DNA of 26,583 bases from an uncultured Clostridia bacterium (lineage in GTDB: Bacteria > Bacillota > Clostridia > Peptostreptococcales > Anaerovoracaceae): positions 1-26,583 of the forward strand of contig CALIXS010000011.1 of the NCBI GenBank assembly GCA_938046095.1, given 5' to 3'. The notes beneath the pieces were generated by a model, which had not been told where the DNA came from, searched no databases, and saw only the letters and a list, made by a program, of their open reading frames with translations. The position numbers and the translations under genes are program-made. Of this stretch, positions 6,558-15,445 are shown piece after piece. Numbering within the stretch: position 1 is the stretch's first letter; the number at the start of each line of letters is the position of its first letter.

Positions 6558-8201
6558 ATGAAGAAAGCCCTTGTAATTTTGCTCAGTCTGCTGATGGCAA
6601 TCTGTATGTTGTCGGGTTGCGGAGGTGACGGCGGCAAAAACGACAGCAAGTCGGATGCAACTCTTAAAGTAATTAACTATGCAAACGGGGCGCAGCCGGA
6701 GGCGATGGAGCCGATAGCGTCCAACTACATGAAGTATTCAACTATAAAGTTTAATATCTTCAGCGGGATTACGCGGTTCAATGAAAAAGGCATTGCAGAG
6801 CTTGCCTATGCGGAATCCGTAGAAACCAGCAAGGACGGATTAACGTGGACATTCCACATTTTAGATGATGCCAAGTGGTCCGACGGGGAAAAACTCGATG
6901 CGAAGCAATGGGAAGAATCGATACAATACCATCTCGCTCCCGAGCAGAATGCGAGGAGCACGAGTCTTTACTTTTATATAAAGAACGCGCAGGCGTTCAA
7001 CAGCGGCGAATGCGAATGGTCAGAGGTCGGGTGCAAGGCCGACGACAAGAACAATCTCGTATTCACACTCGAGAATCCGTGCACATATTTCCTCGACCTT
7101 TGCACGGTATTCGTTCCATACAGGCTCGATATCATGAAGGCAAATCCGGACTGGTCTAAAAAGGCGGAGACATACATAACGAACGGTGCCTTCAGAGTAA
7201 GGGACATACAGGATCAGACGGGATTTTACTGCGAGAAGAACCCTTATTATTTTGACGCCGACAACGTCAAAATCGATCAGTTGAATTTCCTGTGGATAGA
7301 TGATGAGGCGGTGGAGTTCTCCTCATATAAGAACGGATCCATAAACGTTTCCGACTCTCTTAACAAAGAAGCCGAGGCCGAATTCCTTAACTCCGACGAA
7401 TACAAGATTTCTCCGCGTATCGGGGTAAAATACCTTACCATACATAACGAGCATATTCCGGATGTCAGTATCCGTCAGGCTCTTTCATATGCGGTTGACC
7501 GCGAGACACTGAAAAAAATTCTGAGCAGCAATTCCGTGCCGGCCAACGGCTTTGTCCCGTACGGCATCCATTGGGGTACGGAGCAGTGGCGCGATGTGGC
7601 GGACAAAAAGAATGCAAAGGATGGCGTCAAGCTCGCGGAATATGATCCCGAAAAGGCGAAGCAGCTTCTGGCTGATGCGGGTTATCCGAACGGAGAAGGT
7701 CTGCCTGCATATCGGTATATATGTTACAATACCGATCAGGAGCGTGCTCAGGCGTTGCAGCAGATGTGGAAGCAGGTTGGCATAAATGTTGAAATTGTAC
7801 CGTATGAAGCGTCAGCCTACTGGGATGTGCTAGACACGGACGACTGGGATATAGCTGACGACGGCTGGACAGGAGACTTTGACGATCCGAATACCAACCT
7901 CTTCCTTTGGGAACATTACCGTGAGGTTAAGGATGACGGAACGCTGAAGGATGCACGATGGGTCGACGAAAAAGCAATGGAGTACGACGCACTGATGAAA
8001 TCAACGTATTCGGAAACGGACTACGAGACGCGTATGGAAACTTTCCGGAAGGCGGAGCAAATCCTGTGTGAGCAGATCCCGACAATCCCGGTTTTCTACT
8101 ATAATGATTCGATGCTGGTCAAGCCGGAAGTGAAAAATGTTGTCAAGAGCTACCTCGGCCACTCGATCTTTATTTATGCGGACATGGATACAAGCAAATA
8201 A
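6558..8201 (+). CDS. oppA: Peptide ABC transporter substrate-binding lipoprotein
   Basis: The 547-residue product is an SBP family 5 (cluster C) solute-binding protein that captures peptides outside the membrane and hands them to the permeases encoded next. It starts with a lipoprotein signal peptide: KK, a hydrophobic run, then LSGC with the lipid-anchored C21. Mature-protein hallmarks follow: AESVETSKDGLTWTFHILDDAKWSDGE near residues 90-120, IRQALSYAVDRETL near 310, and AKQLLADAGYPNGEG near 375. The ATG follows AAGGAGGAG. It heads a five-gene operon, and the strong hairpin after it (8245-8290) should make it the most abundant product. Oligopeptide versus dipeptide specificity cannot be read from sequence; the symbol reflects operon layout. 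Confidence 0.93.
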   Translation: MKKALVILLSLLMAICMLSGCGGDGGKNDSKSDATLKVINYANGAQPEAMEPIASNYMKYSTIKFNIFSGITRFNEKGIAELAYAESVETSKDGLTWTFHILDDAKWSDGEKLDAKQWEESIQYHLAPEQNARSTSLYFYIKNAQAFNSGECEWSEVGCKADDKNNLVFTLENPCTYFLDLCTVFVPYRLDIMKANPDWSKKAETYITNGAFRVRDIQDQTGFYCEKNPYYFDADNVKIDQLNFLWIDDEAVEFSSYKNGSINVSDSLNKEAEAEFLNSDEYKISPRIGVKYLTIHNEHIPDVSIRQALSYAVDRETLKKILSSNSVPANGFVPYGIHWGTEQWRDVADKKNAKDGVKLAEYDPEKAKQLLADAGYPNGEGLPAYRYICYNTDQERAQALQQMWKQVGINVEIVPYEASAYWDVLDTDDWDIADDGWTGDFDDPNTNLFLWEHYREVKDDGTLKDARWVDEKAMEYDALMKSTYSETDYETRMETFRKAEQILCEQIPTIPVFYYNDSMLVKPEVKNVVKSYLGHSIFIYADMDTSK

Positions 8202-8244
8202 ATAAGCATGTGAGCATACTCGATATGTAAAGCTTGAAATGTGA

Positions 8245-8290
8245 ACGGCTCCGGACTGCGGCATGTCCGCACTCCGGAGTCGTATTTTTT
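8245..8290 (+). terminator. Strong intra-operon hairpin with T run
   Basis: Bases 8245-8261 pair with 8267-8283 over 17 positions with one mismatch and one G-T pair, around a 5-nt loop, followed by A and six T (8285-8290). It has the form of an intrinsic terminator but lies between the binding-protein and first permease genes, with no new promoter seen, so it is probably a partial terminator or mRNA-stabilising stem that raises binding-protein output. Confidence 0.8.
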
Positions 8291-8306
8291 AGGAACAGGA
8301 GTTGCT

Positions 8307-9230
8307 ATGAGCAGATATATAATCAAAAGACTGATAGCTGCCGTTGTCTCAATGCTGGTGCTTATAACGGTGACATTTTTCCTGATGCATTCGATTCCCG
8401 GAGGGCCTTTCAGTGCCGGTGAACAAAAGGATCTTAATCCCGAAATACTTAGTGCTATCCGCGACAAATACGGATTGAACGATCCTGTGGGCGTGCAGTT
8501 TCTGAACTACATGAAAAACCTTCTTCGCGGTGATCTGGGAGTTTCATATAAAAAAGTGAATTACACGGTAAACGAACTGATAGCAAGCGGGTTCCCCGTT
8601 TCTGCTCAGGTAGGCGTTCTTGCCATAATAGTCGCTCTGCTTATAGGTATACCTTTAGGCGTTACGTCAGCGCTTAAGCGCGGTTCGTGGGCGGATATGG
8701 CGTCCATGATCATTGCAACCATAGGAATTTCGATCCCGACCTTCGTTATAGCAATGCTCCTGATGTATTTGCTGTGTATGAAATGGGCAATCCTGCCGAA
8801 CTTCGGCTGGGGGTCGGCGATTTACTTTGTACTTCCCGTGTTTTGCATGTGCCTGTCGCCGGTGGCGCATATAACAAGACTTATGCGCTCGTCGATGCTT
8901 GAGGTTCAGCGGCAGGATTATATAAGGACAGCGCGTGCCAAGGGGGTACCCGAGATAAAGGTTATCTGTAAGCATATGCTGAGAAACGCAATCCTGCCGG
9001 TTGTCACATATCTTGGGCCTCTGGTGGCGGCATTGCTTACGGGAAGCTTTGCGATAGAAAGGCTTTTCATGATACCCGGTATGGGGCGATATTTTGTAGA
9101 CGCAGTATCGGCTCGTGATTATACGGTTATAATGGGAATGACTATATTCCTCGGCGCATTTATCATGCTTTGCACGCTGCTGGTCGATATAGCCTACGCC
9201 CTGATCGACCCGCGCGTAAAACTTGATTAG
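8307..9230 (+). CDS. oppB: Peptide ABC transporter permease (DppB/OppB type)
   Basis: The start is the ATG at 8307, preceded by AACAGGAG; the frame opens earlier at 8241 but that part is inside the hairpin. The 307-residue protein begins MSRYIIKRLIAAVVSMLVLI, the standard first membrane helix of this permease family, followed by an extracytoplasmic loop with GDLGVSY and about five more helices. The cytoplasmic EAA loop (RTARAKGVPEIKVICKHMLRNAILPV, near residues 208-235) docks with the ATPases. It pairs with the next permease to form the membrane channel. The gene is 14 bases ahead of the second permease. Confidence 0.93.
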   Translation: MSRYIIKRLIAAVVSMLVLITVTFFLMHSIPGGPFSAGEQKDLNPEILSAIRDKYGLNDPVGVQFLNYMKNLLRGDLGVSYKKVNYTVNELIASGFPVSAQVGVLAIIVALLIGIPLGVTSALKRGSWADMASMIIATIGISIPTFVIAMLLMYLLCMKWAILPNFGWGSAIYFVLPVFCMCLSPVAHITRLMRSSMLEVQRQDYIRTARAKGVPEIKVICKHMLRNAILPVVTYLGPLVAALLTGSFAIERLFMIPGMGRYFVDAVSARDYTVIMGMTIFLGAFIMLCTLLVDIAYALIDPRVKLD

Positions 9231-9243
9231 GGAGGGACGTACT

Positions 9244-10218
9244 ATGTCAAAGAAAATCGATATGTTTCCGGAGATCCCGAAGGCAAAATATACTATGTCG
9301 GATACGGACATCCCCGCGGAAATGTTTGAACCGCTGCCGGAAGAAGAAAAGTTAAGCGAGCAGATAAACAGGCCGAGCCTTTCATATTGGCAAAACGCCC
9401 GCATGAAAATGAAAAAAGACAGGCTCGCTATGATCGGTATCGTTTTTATGATAATTCTTATGATGATTGCTGTATTTGTACCTGTCGTGAGCCCGTATAC
9501 ATATGACGGCGAGGATTATGACGCAATATACGAAAGTCCGAGCTCGGAGCACCTGATGGGTACGGATCAGTTCGGAAGAGATCAGTTTACGCGTATAGCC
9601 TACGGCGCCCGAATAAGCCTTACAATAGGAATTGTCGCAGCAGCCGTGTGTATGGTAATAGGCTCCCTGTTCGGAGGGATATCGGGATTCTTCGGTGGAA
9701 AAGCCGATATGCTTATGATGAGATTCGTGGATGTGTTCGCCTCGGTGCCGTCGCTGCTCTACATTATTCTGCTTATGATGTTTCTGGGACATAACCTGAA
9801 GAGCATACTGATAGCGCTGTGTGCAACATACTGGTTCAGCACGGCAAGGCAGACGAGGGGGCAGATCTTGTCCCTGAAAAACCAGGACTTTGCACTTGCG
9901 GCGAAGGTCACGGGCGAAACGGATCTTCAGGTTCTTATCAGGCATCTGATTCCCAATGCGATAGGCCCGATCATCGTGACTGTCACATTCCTTGTACCTT
10001 CGGCAATTTTTGAAGAGGCTTTTCTGTCATTCATAGGTATAGGCATTACCGTACCCATAGCGAGCTGGGGAACACTGGCTAATGACGGAATGAAAGAAAT
10101 GGGTATGCATCCGTACCTGATGCTTTACCCGGCGCTCGCAATAAGCCTTACGATGTTCGCCCTGAACTTTATAGGTGACGGTCTGAGGGACGCTCTGGAC
10201 TCGCGTCTGAGAAAATAA
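9244..10218 (+). CDS. oppC: Peptide ABC transporter permease (DppC/OppC type)
   Basis: The ATG at 9244 follows GGGAGGG; a TTG at 9223 in the same frame overlaps the preceding stop and has no ribosome site. The 324-residue product has a cytoplasmic N-terminal tail of about 60 residues, the OppC N-terminal segment (SYWQNARMKMKKDRLAMIG), a first helix, an external loop with HLMGTDQFGRDQFTRIAYGARISL, and a core of about five helices. Its EAA loop is ALAAKVTGETDLQVLIRHLIPNAIGP. It forms the second half of the translocation channel. The N-terminal tail is somewhat long for the family but not unusual. Confidence 0.93.
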   Translation: MSKKIDMFPEIPKAKYTMSDTDIPAEMFEPLPEEEKLSEQINRPSLSYWQNARMKMKKDRLAMIGIVFMIILMMIAVFVPVVSPYTYDGEDYDAIYESPSSEHLMGTDQFGRDQFTRIAYGARISLTIGIVAAAVCMVIGSLFGGISGFFGGKADMLMMRFVDVFASVPSLLYIILLMMFLGHNLKSILIALCATYWFSTARQTRGQILSLKNQDFALAAKVTGETDLQVLIRHLIPNAIGPIIVTVTFLVPSAIFEEAFLSFIGIGITVPIASWGTLANDGMKEMGMHPYLMLYPALAISLTMFALNFIGDGLRDALDSRLRK

Positions 10219-10230
10219 AGGAGGCAAGCG

Positions 10231-11298
10231 ATGAGTGAAAGACTGTTGGATGTTCGGAACCTCAGAGCCAATTTCCGCACGACAGGCGGCATAGTGCAGG
10301 CCGTACGCGGAGTCGACCTGCATCTTGAGGAAGGCGAGTTCGTCGGAATAATAGGAGAATCGGGCTGCGGCAAGAGCGTGACTATGATGTCGATACTTAA
10401 GCTGTTGGATGATAATTCGGCAGTACGCGCAGACAAAATCGAGTTTGACGGAAGAGATCTTCAAAAGGTCAGCAAAAAAAATATGCGCAAGATACTCGGC
10501 AAGGATATCGGTATGATATTTCAGGATCCGATGACGTCTCTTAACCCGTTATATACAGTAGGCAGACAACTTACGGAACCGCTTAAACAGCACATGAAGA
10601 TGGACAAAGCTGCTGCTGAGGCGCGCGCTTTAGAGATGCTGGAGCTTGTAGGAATAAGTGAACCCGAGAAGAGGTTGAAACAGTATCCCCACGAGCTTTC
10701 GGGCGGGATGCGGCAGCGCGTGATGATAGCGATAGCCATGTGCTGCAATCCTAAGCTTCTGATTGCCGATGAGCCTACAACGGCTCTCGATGTTACAATA
10801 CAGGCACAGATTATGGAGCTGATGAATGAGCTCAAAAGCAAGTTCAGTACCTCGGTTATTCTGATTACTCATGATTTGGGAGTAATAGCGATGACTTGTA
10901 CCCGCGTCATGGTAATGTATGGCGGAGAAATAATGGAAGAAGGCTCGGTCAGAGATATTTTTTATCGTCCGTCTCATCCTTATACTAAGGGGTTGCTGCT
11001 TTCGGTACCTAACGACGCATCAGGTATCAAAGAAAGGCTCATCCCCATACCGGGGAGCCCTCCGGATCTGATGAATCCGCCTGTGGGCTGCCCTTTTGCG
11101 GCGCGCTGCCCCGATGCGATGAAAATATGCAACGTGGCCCCGCCGGAGTCTGTAAGTGTGGGAAAGGATCATAGTTCCTCATGCTGGCTTTTGCATAGTC
11201 AGGTAAAAGGTGCGAATATAAGCGTTTCAGGCGCGGGCGAAACCGACGTGCACGATGAGCTAATCCGAAATAGAGGTGTCTGTGATGGCGGAAGATAA
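10231..11298 (+). CDS. oppD: Peptide ABC transporter ATP-binding protein (OppD/DppD type)
   Basis: This 355-residue cytoplasmic ATPase powers import. Visible motifs are Walker A GESGCGKS at 42-49, Q-loop FQDP near 97-100, ABC signature LSGGMRQR at 156-163, Walker B LLIADEP at 176-182 with catalytic E181, and switch H214. The C-terminal extension holds the family's cysteine cluster at C287, C293 and C300, beginning in PPVGCPFAARCP, which in related importers can bind an iron-sulfur cluster. The ATG follows AAGGAGG, 12 bases after the permease stop. The reading frame ends 14 bases inside the next gene, so the two ATPases are probably translationally coupled. Confidence 0.94.
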   Translation: MSERLLDVRNLRANFRTTGGIVQAVRGVDLHLEEGEFVGIIGESGCGKSVTMMSILKLLDDNSAVRADKIEFDGRDLQKVSKKNMRKILGKDIGMIFQDPMTSLNPLYTVGRQLTEPLKQHMKMDKAAAEARALEMLELVGISEPEKRLKQYPHELSGGMRQRVMIAIAMCCNPKLLIADEPTTALDVTIQAQIMELMNELKSKFSTSVILITHDLGVIAMTCTRVMVMYGGEIMEEGSVRDIFYRPSHPYTKGLLLSVPNDASGIKERLIPIPGSPPDLMNPPVGCPFAARCPDAMKICNVAPPESVSVGKDHSSSCWLLHSQVKGANISVSGAGETDVHDELIRNRGVCDGGR

Positions 11299-12295
11299 GA
11301 AATCGAATTTGCAGAATAATACACTGTTAAGTGTCGAAAATCTGAAAATGTATTTCCCGGTCAGAGGGAAGGGATTCAGAGGCAAGATACAGGACCTGAA
11401 AGCAGTCGATGATGTTTCCTTTTCAATAGACAAAGGACGCACCTTCGGTTTGGTGGGAGAATCGGGCTGCGGCAAGACAACTGTAGGCCGTACCATACTG
11501 AAGCTGTACAGGCCTACGGGAGGAAATATCATATATGGCGGCAGGGACATCACGGGAATGTCCGAAGATGATTTTTTCCCGCTCCGCAGGCAAATGCAAA
11601 TGATATTTCAGGATCCGATGACATCACTCAACCCTCGCAAGACGGTTAATGAAATCATAGGAGGCCCCCTGATGGTCCAAAAGCTGGTATCCGGCAAAAA
11701 AGAGCGTGACGAACGCGTACAGGAGCTTTTGGAAATGGTCGGGTTGAAGAAGAATCATGCGAACCGGTATCCGCATGAGTTTTCCGGAGGACAGCGTCAG
11801 AGGATCGGAATAGCCCGGGCACTCGGGCTGCAGCCCGAATTCATAGTCTGTGATGAACCTATATCGGCTTTGGACGTATCAATACAGGCGCAGGTGATAA
11901 ATATTCTGCAGGATTTTCAGGAGCAAATGGGTCTTACATATTTGTTTATATCGCATGACCTGTCGATGATACGCCACATATCCCATCGCGTGGGAGTAAT
12001 GTATCTCGGACATCTGGTGGAGGTGGCCGATTCGGAGGAATTGTACACCGATATGAGGCATCCGTATACTCAATCGCTGTTGTCGGCCGCACCGATTGCA
12101 GATCCGGACGCTGCGCAGAAAAACAAACGAATAGTATTGGAAGGTGACGTGCCGTCTCCTCTGAATCCTCCGAGCGGCTGTCCGTTCAGAACGCGCTGCC
12201 GCTTTGCAACAGAGCAGTGTGCGGCGACAAGACCTGTACTCGAGGATCTCGGCGGGGGGCATTTTGTAGCATGTCATAACAGGCTTAACGGCTGA
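11285..12295 (+). CDS. oppF: Peptide ABC transporter ATP-binding protein (OppF/DppF type)
   Basis: The 336-residue product is the second ATPase of the importer. Motifs are Walker A GESGCGKT at 58-65, Q-loop FQDP near 108-111, signature FSGGQRQR at 166-173, Walker B FIVCDEP at 186-192 with catalytic E191, and the C-terminal PPSGCPFRTRC cysteine segment. The ATG at 11285 sits nine bases after GAGGT; a GTG at 11276 in frame is an alternative start. It overlaps the end of the preceding ATPase gene by 14 bases. The importer operon ends here, and a strong terminator hairpin follows at 12340-12390. Confidence 0.93.
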   Translation: MAEDKKSNLQNNTLLSVENLKMYFPVRGKGFRGKIQDLKAVDDVSFSIDKGRTFGLVGESGCGKTTVGRTILKLYRPTGGNIIYGGRDITGMSEDDFFPLRRQMQMIFQDPMTSLNPRKTVNEIIGGPLMVQKLVSGKKERDERVQELLEMVGLKKNHANRYPHEFSGGQRQRIGIARALGLQPEFIVCDEPISALDVSIQAQVINILQDFQEQMGLTYLFISHDLSMIRHISHRVGVMYLGHLVEVADSEELYTDMRHPYTQSLLSAAPIADPDAAQKNKRIVLEGDVPSPLNPPSGCPFRTRCRFATEQCAATRPVLEDLGGGHFVACHNRLNG

Positions 12296-12339
12296 AGCAG
12301 ATATAAAAATCCGCCGGTATTTGCGTATAAATCACCAAT

Positions 12340-12390
12340 GGGGCTGTCGCATTAACAAATTAAAAAAAGTTAGTGCGCAGTCCCTTTTTT
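12340..12390 (+). terminator. Terminator of the importer operon, GGG-CTGTCGC hairpin family
   Basis: GGGGCTGTCGCATTAAC at 12340-12356 pairs with GTTAGTGCGCAGTCCC ending at 12384, with one bulged base and two G-T pairs, followed by six T (12385-12390). The left arm matches 14 of 17 bases of the arm at 16933-16949, on the far side of the gad genes, so it may also be the end of a small mobile repeat. Confidence 0.8.
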
Positions 12391-12433
12391 ATGAGTTTTC
12401 AAGTATATAAATTGATATTTATTACCAGGTGAA

Positions 12434-12512
12434 CTAAAAAAGTGCATACTAAAAAACCTTGGATGACTTATGCGAGACAATATTGATTTTTCTAAATTTA
12501 TGCACTTTTTAG
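12434..12512. repeat. Inverted repeat at the 3' end of the transposase remnant
   Basis: CTAAAAAAGTGCATA at 12434-12448 faces TATGCACTTTTTAG at 12499-12512, complementary except for one extra A. The right arm overlaps the last codons of the transposase. Read on the minus strand, the distal arm ends in a T run, so it could be the transposase terminator, or it may mark the inside of an insertion-sequence end. Confidence 0.5.
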
Positions 12513-13715
12513 CTTAAATAAATGTGTGCCTGTTTTACCTTTTTGAATCTTATTATGCAGTTTATTAATATTCCTGACTATGGCCAATAGAATGCTTTCT
12601 GCCAAAACATTTGATGTCCCCTTACTTAGATATCTCCTAAAATGCATGTCTTGTTTCAAATCTCCAAATGAACCCTCAGCCTGAATGCTTCTGTTCATTC
12701 TTAAATGTGTACCCTCATCTGATATGATCCGTTCTAAATCTGCTTTTCGCTGTTTTATAAATGTTTTTGCGACTTGTAACACCTTTGTTCTGTCTTCGAT
12801 AGGAGTCTTGCAGTTATTACCTTTTATACATTCACTTTTATAAGGGCATCCTTTACAGCATTCACATTTATAGATTGTTTTCTCGGTTACGTATCCTGTT
12901 TTTGACTTACTGTGTATTATATGATCTGCTCTCAATTTTTTGTTGTTTTTACAAATATATAAATCTGATACCTCATCATACTCCATATTTTCTATCTTTC
13001 CTACGTCATTCCTGTATTTTCTGGTTTTTGAAACCTCATAATTGGCAGGCTTTATAAAGGCAATCTGGCTGTTGTTTTCTATATACAGATAGTTCTCCTC
13101 GCTTTCATATCCGGCATCAGCAGATATGTTTTTATACTTAAACTTAAGGTGCCCTTCAGCATCTTTTAGAAATGGAATCAGTGTTGTTGTATCAGTTGGC
13201 TGCGGACCTATGGTAAGCCAGGTAATATATTCGGAATCAACACCATGCTGCAGGTTAAATGCAGGCTTAAGCTGACCGTTTCCCATTGCATCTTCTTTTA
13301 GGCGCATAAAGGTTGCATCGTTATCTGTCTTTGAATAGCTGTTTCTTTTTCCGCATAAATGCAGCTTATGACTATACTCTTTAAGTTTAGACAGATACCC
13401 GTCCAGTGTTTCTATGCTTTTTTGTAAAAGAGATTTTCTTCTGCCAATGCCATGCACAAATCTGATACCTGATTTTTCCTTAAGGGCATACAGTTTTTTG
13501 CGTAATTTTTTTATGTGTTTTATTTTAACTGTATCACCCTGCACTATTTTGATACTATAAAGCTTTTCGCTCTCAGCAACAAAAATGGCAAGTTTAATAA
13601 GCAGTTTTGCCTGATTTTTTGTTACTGACTTTTTCCATACGAATGTATATTTATTAGCATTAGCCTCAATTTTAGTACCATCAATAAATATGGTTTCTCT
13701 TGATATTTCTCCCAA
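12498..13715 (-). pseudogene. IS1182-type transposase, 5'-truncated
   Basis: The open frame of 405 residues starts inside the protein: it opens at the catalytic strand (TIFIDGTKIEANANKYTFVWKK), which in intact IS1182-family transposases follows roughly 140-150 N-terminal residues. The DDE residues are visible: D12 in FIDGTKIEA, D200 in SADAGYESEENY, and E347 in AEGSFGDLKQ. A cysteine-rich insert (C284, C286, C287, C290, C296) lies before the last acidic residue, as usual. Upstream of 13715 the frame meets a stop within four codons and no N-terminal domain is found in any frame, so the 5' part is deleted. TTG at 13715 is only a nominal start with no ribosome site. The remnant lies directly before the gad genes. 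Without its DNA-binding N-terminus it should be inactive. Confidence 0.85.
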
Positions 13716-13941
13716 ACATGGACTTTAATATCTTATTTGTAAATTTTTAAATACCCCTTTACAAATACAAATCAAATAACTATTATGAAAGAGGGAGCTT
13801 CATTTTTAGTTTACAGTCTTATTATGTTCTTTTCTAGGCAGTTTATGAATAAACAAGAATCACAATTTTTGAAAGGAGGAGAGATAGGAGGATTCAACAC
13901 GAATAATTTTGGTTAAAAATTAGTGAAAGGAGGCTGTATTT
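13716..13941 (+). promoter_or_regulatory. Leader and promoter of the gad operon
   Basis: TTTACA at 13758-13763 and TATTAT at 13781-13786 are exactly 17 bases apart, a good sigma-70 promoter giving a leader of about 150 nt before the gadC ATG. The leader contains a second purine-rich ribosome-site-like block (GAAAGGAGGAGAGATAGGAGG, around 13870-13890) with no ATG after it. In the same area a TTG-started 15-codon frame ends in TAA, perhaps a leader peptide or a scrap of lost coding sequence. Confidence 0.55.
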
Positions 13942-15402
13942 ATGGATGATAAATCAACATCAGAAGTAAAATTCGTGAACAAATCCACACACAAATTAGG
14001 CTTTTTTGGATTCTTTGCAATAACAGCATCTATGGTAATGACTGTATATGAATATCCGTCTTTTGCCACCTCCGGATTTCAACTTGTATTCTTTCTGATT
14101 ATCGGGGGCATTCTTTGGTTCCTGCCGGTAGCGTTATGTTCAGCAGAAATGGCTACAGTTGAAGGCTGGGAATCCGGCGGTATTTATTCATGGGTTGGAA
14201 ATACACTCGGACCGCGCTGGGGATTTTCAGCACTGTTTTTTCAATGGTTTCAAATAACGGTAGGATTCGTGACTATGGCATTTTTTATACTCGCCGCCTT
14301 GGCATATGTGTTTAAGGTTGATGCGCTTTATGATAATCCACTTGTAATGTTTTTTGGTGTGGCAATCATAGTATGGGTGCTTACATTCACACAGCTGGGC
14401 GGAACAAAGTATACGGAACGTATTTCAAAGATTGGATTTATCGGCGGAATAGTCCTTCCTGTTATTATACTTTTGGTAGGATTAATTGTATACTTTGCAA
14501 CCGGCGGAGTATCTCAAATTAAGATGACTGTCGAAACACTGATTCCAAATTTTACAGAGGCAGACACTCTTGTAATTTTTGCATCATTTATTCTTGGCTA
14601 TATGGGTGTAGAAGCATCTGCTTCCCATGTTAATGAACTGAAGGACCCTACGAAAACATATCCTTCGGTTATGGTTGTATTAACCATGCTGACAATCGTA
14701 CTTGATGCGCTTGGCGGACTTGCCATAGCAACGACACTTTCTTCAAAAACATTGAATGGAAACCTTTCTTACGGTGTTATAGAAGCTTTTGAAGCTATCT
14801 TTATACATCATTTAGGCTCACGGTTTGGCTGGCTTGTCCTGGTAGTTTCCGTATTGTTGGCTCTTGGTGTATTGGCTGAAATTTCTTCGTGGATAGTCGG
14901 ACCATCCAGAGCACTTTTGGAGGCTGCTAATGATAAGATTCTTCCTCCGTCTTTTGCAAAAACAAATAAGCATGGTGTATCTGTAAAGACTATTATAGTT
15001 CAATCTATTATAGTAACCATTTGGGATGCTGTTTTATGCGGCTCCATAGCACTTGCAGGCGGGTCTGATTCTTCTGTCGGTTATATGACGGCAATAGGAC
15101 TTACCGTAGTTATTTATTTAGTAGGATATATCCTGTTTTTCTTGGGATATTTCGTCTTAATCCTGAAAAAAAATAATTTGAAACGTGAATTTCAAGTTCC
15201 CGGAGGAAAAACATTTAAGCTGATTGTTGCCGCTGTCGGATTATTTATGACAGTTGCAACTCTTATAATTTCATTTTTCCCATCGTCGAAGCTCACGGCT
15301 GCGGATAATAGAATATATCAGATTGTACTCGTAATATGCTTCGTAATTTCTGTGATAATACCTACTCTTATTTATTCAAATAAGAGTAGATGGGCTTCAT
15401 AA
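13942..15402 (+). CDS. gadC: Glutamate:GABA antiporter
   Basis: The 486-residue protein is an APC-superfamily transporter with about twelve hydrophobic helices. The first helix region TASMVMTVYEYPSFATSGFQLVFF and the ALCSAEMATVEGWESGGIYSWV segment, carrying the substrate-binding G-G-I-Y turn, match GadC-type antiporters. Adjacency to glutamate decarboxylase supports the call. It takes up glutamate and exports the GABA made by GadB, so each cycle consumes a cytoplasmic proton. The ATG follows AAAGGAGG. The protein ends soon after the last helix, so the C-terminal plug that closes Escherichia coli GadC at neutral pH is short or absent. AT-rich codon use differs from the importer genes to the left, in keeping with acquisition. 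Confidence 0.9.
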   Translation: MDDKSTSEVKFVNKSTHKLGFFGFFAITASMVMTVYEYPSFATSGFQLVFFLIIGGILWFLPVALCSAEMATVEGWESGGIYSWVGNTLGPRWGFSALFFQWFQITVGFVTMAFFILAALAYVFKVDALYDNPLVMFFGVAIIVWVLTFTQLGGTKYTERISKIGFIGGIVLPVIILLVGLIVYFATGGVSQIKMTVETLIPNFTEADTLVIFASFILGYMGVEASASHVNELKDPTKTYPSVMVVLTMLTIVLDALGGLAIATTLSSKTLNGNLSYGVIEAFEAIFIHHLGSRFGWLVLVVSVLLALGVLAEISSWIVGPSRALLEAANDKILPPSFAKTNKHGVSVKTIIVQSIIVTIWDAVLCGSIALAGGSDSSVGYMTAIGLTVVIYLVGYILFFLGYFVLILKKNNLKREFQVPGGKTFKLIVAAVGLFMTVATLIISFFPSSKLTAADNRIYQIVLVICFVISVIIPTLIYSNKSRWAS

Positions 15403-15445
15403 TTTGAGATTAATTTACCGTTAATTTTTGGAAAAGGAGGCTTAT

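Noticed and set aside
9382..9945. 187-codon minus-strand frame under the second permease gene, and 8667-9404 similarly
   Set aside because: Antisense shadows rich in H, Y and R; no ribosome site; the permease frame is fully supported.
12498..13715. Intact transposase gene
   Set aside because: The frame opens at the first catalytic strand with TTG and no ribosome site, and the N-terminal part of the family is missing.
13787..13941. Possible riboswitch in the gadC leader
   Set aside because: No conserved aptamer pattern recognised and no terminator or sequestering stem seen; only purine-rich blocks.
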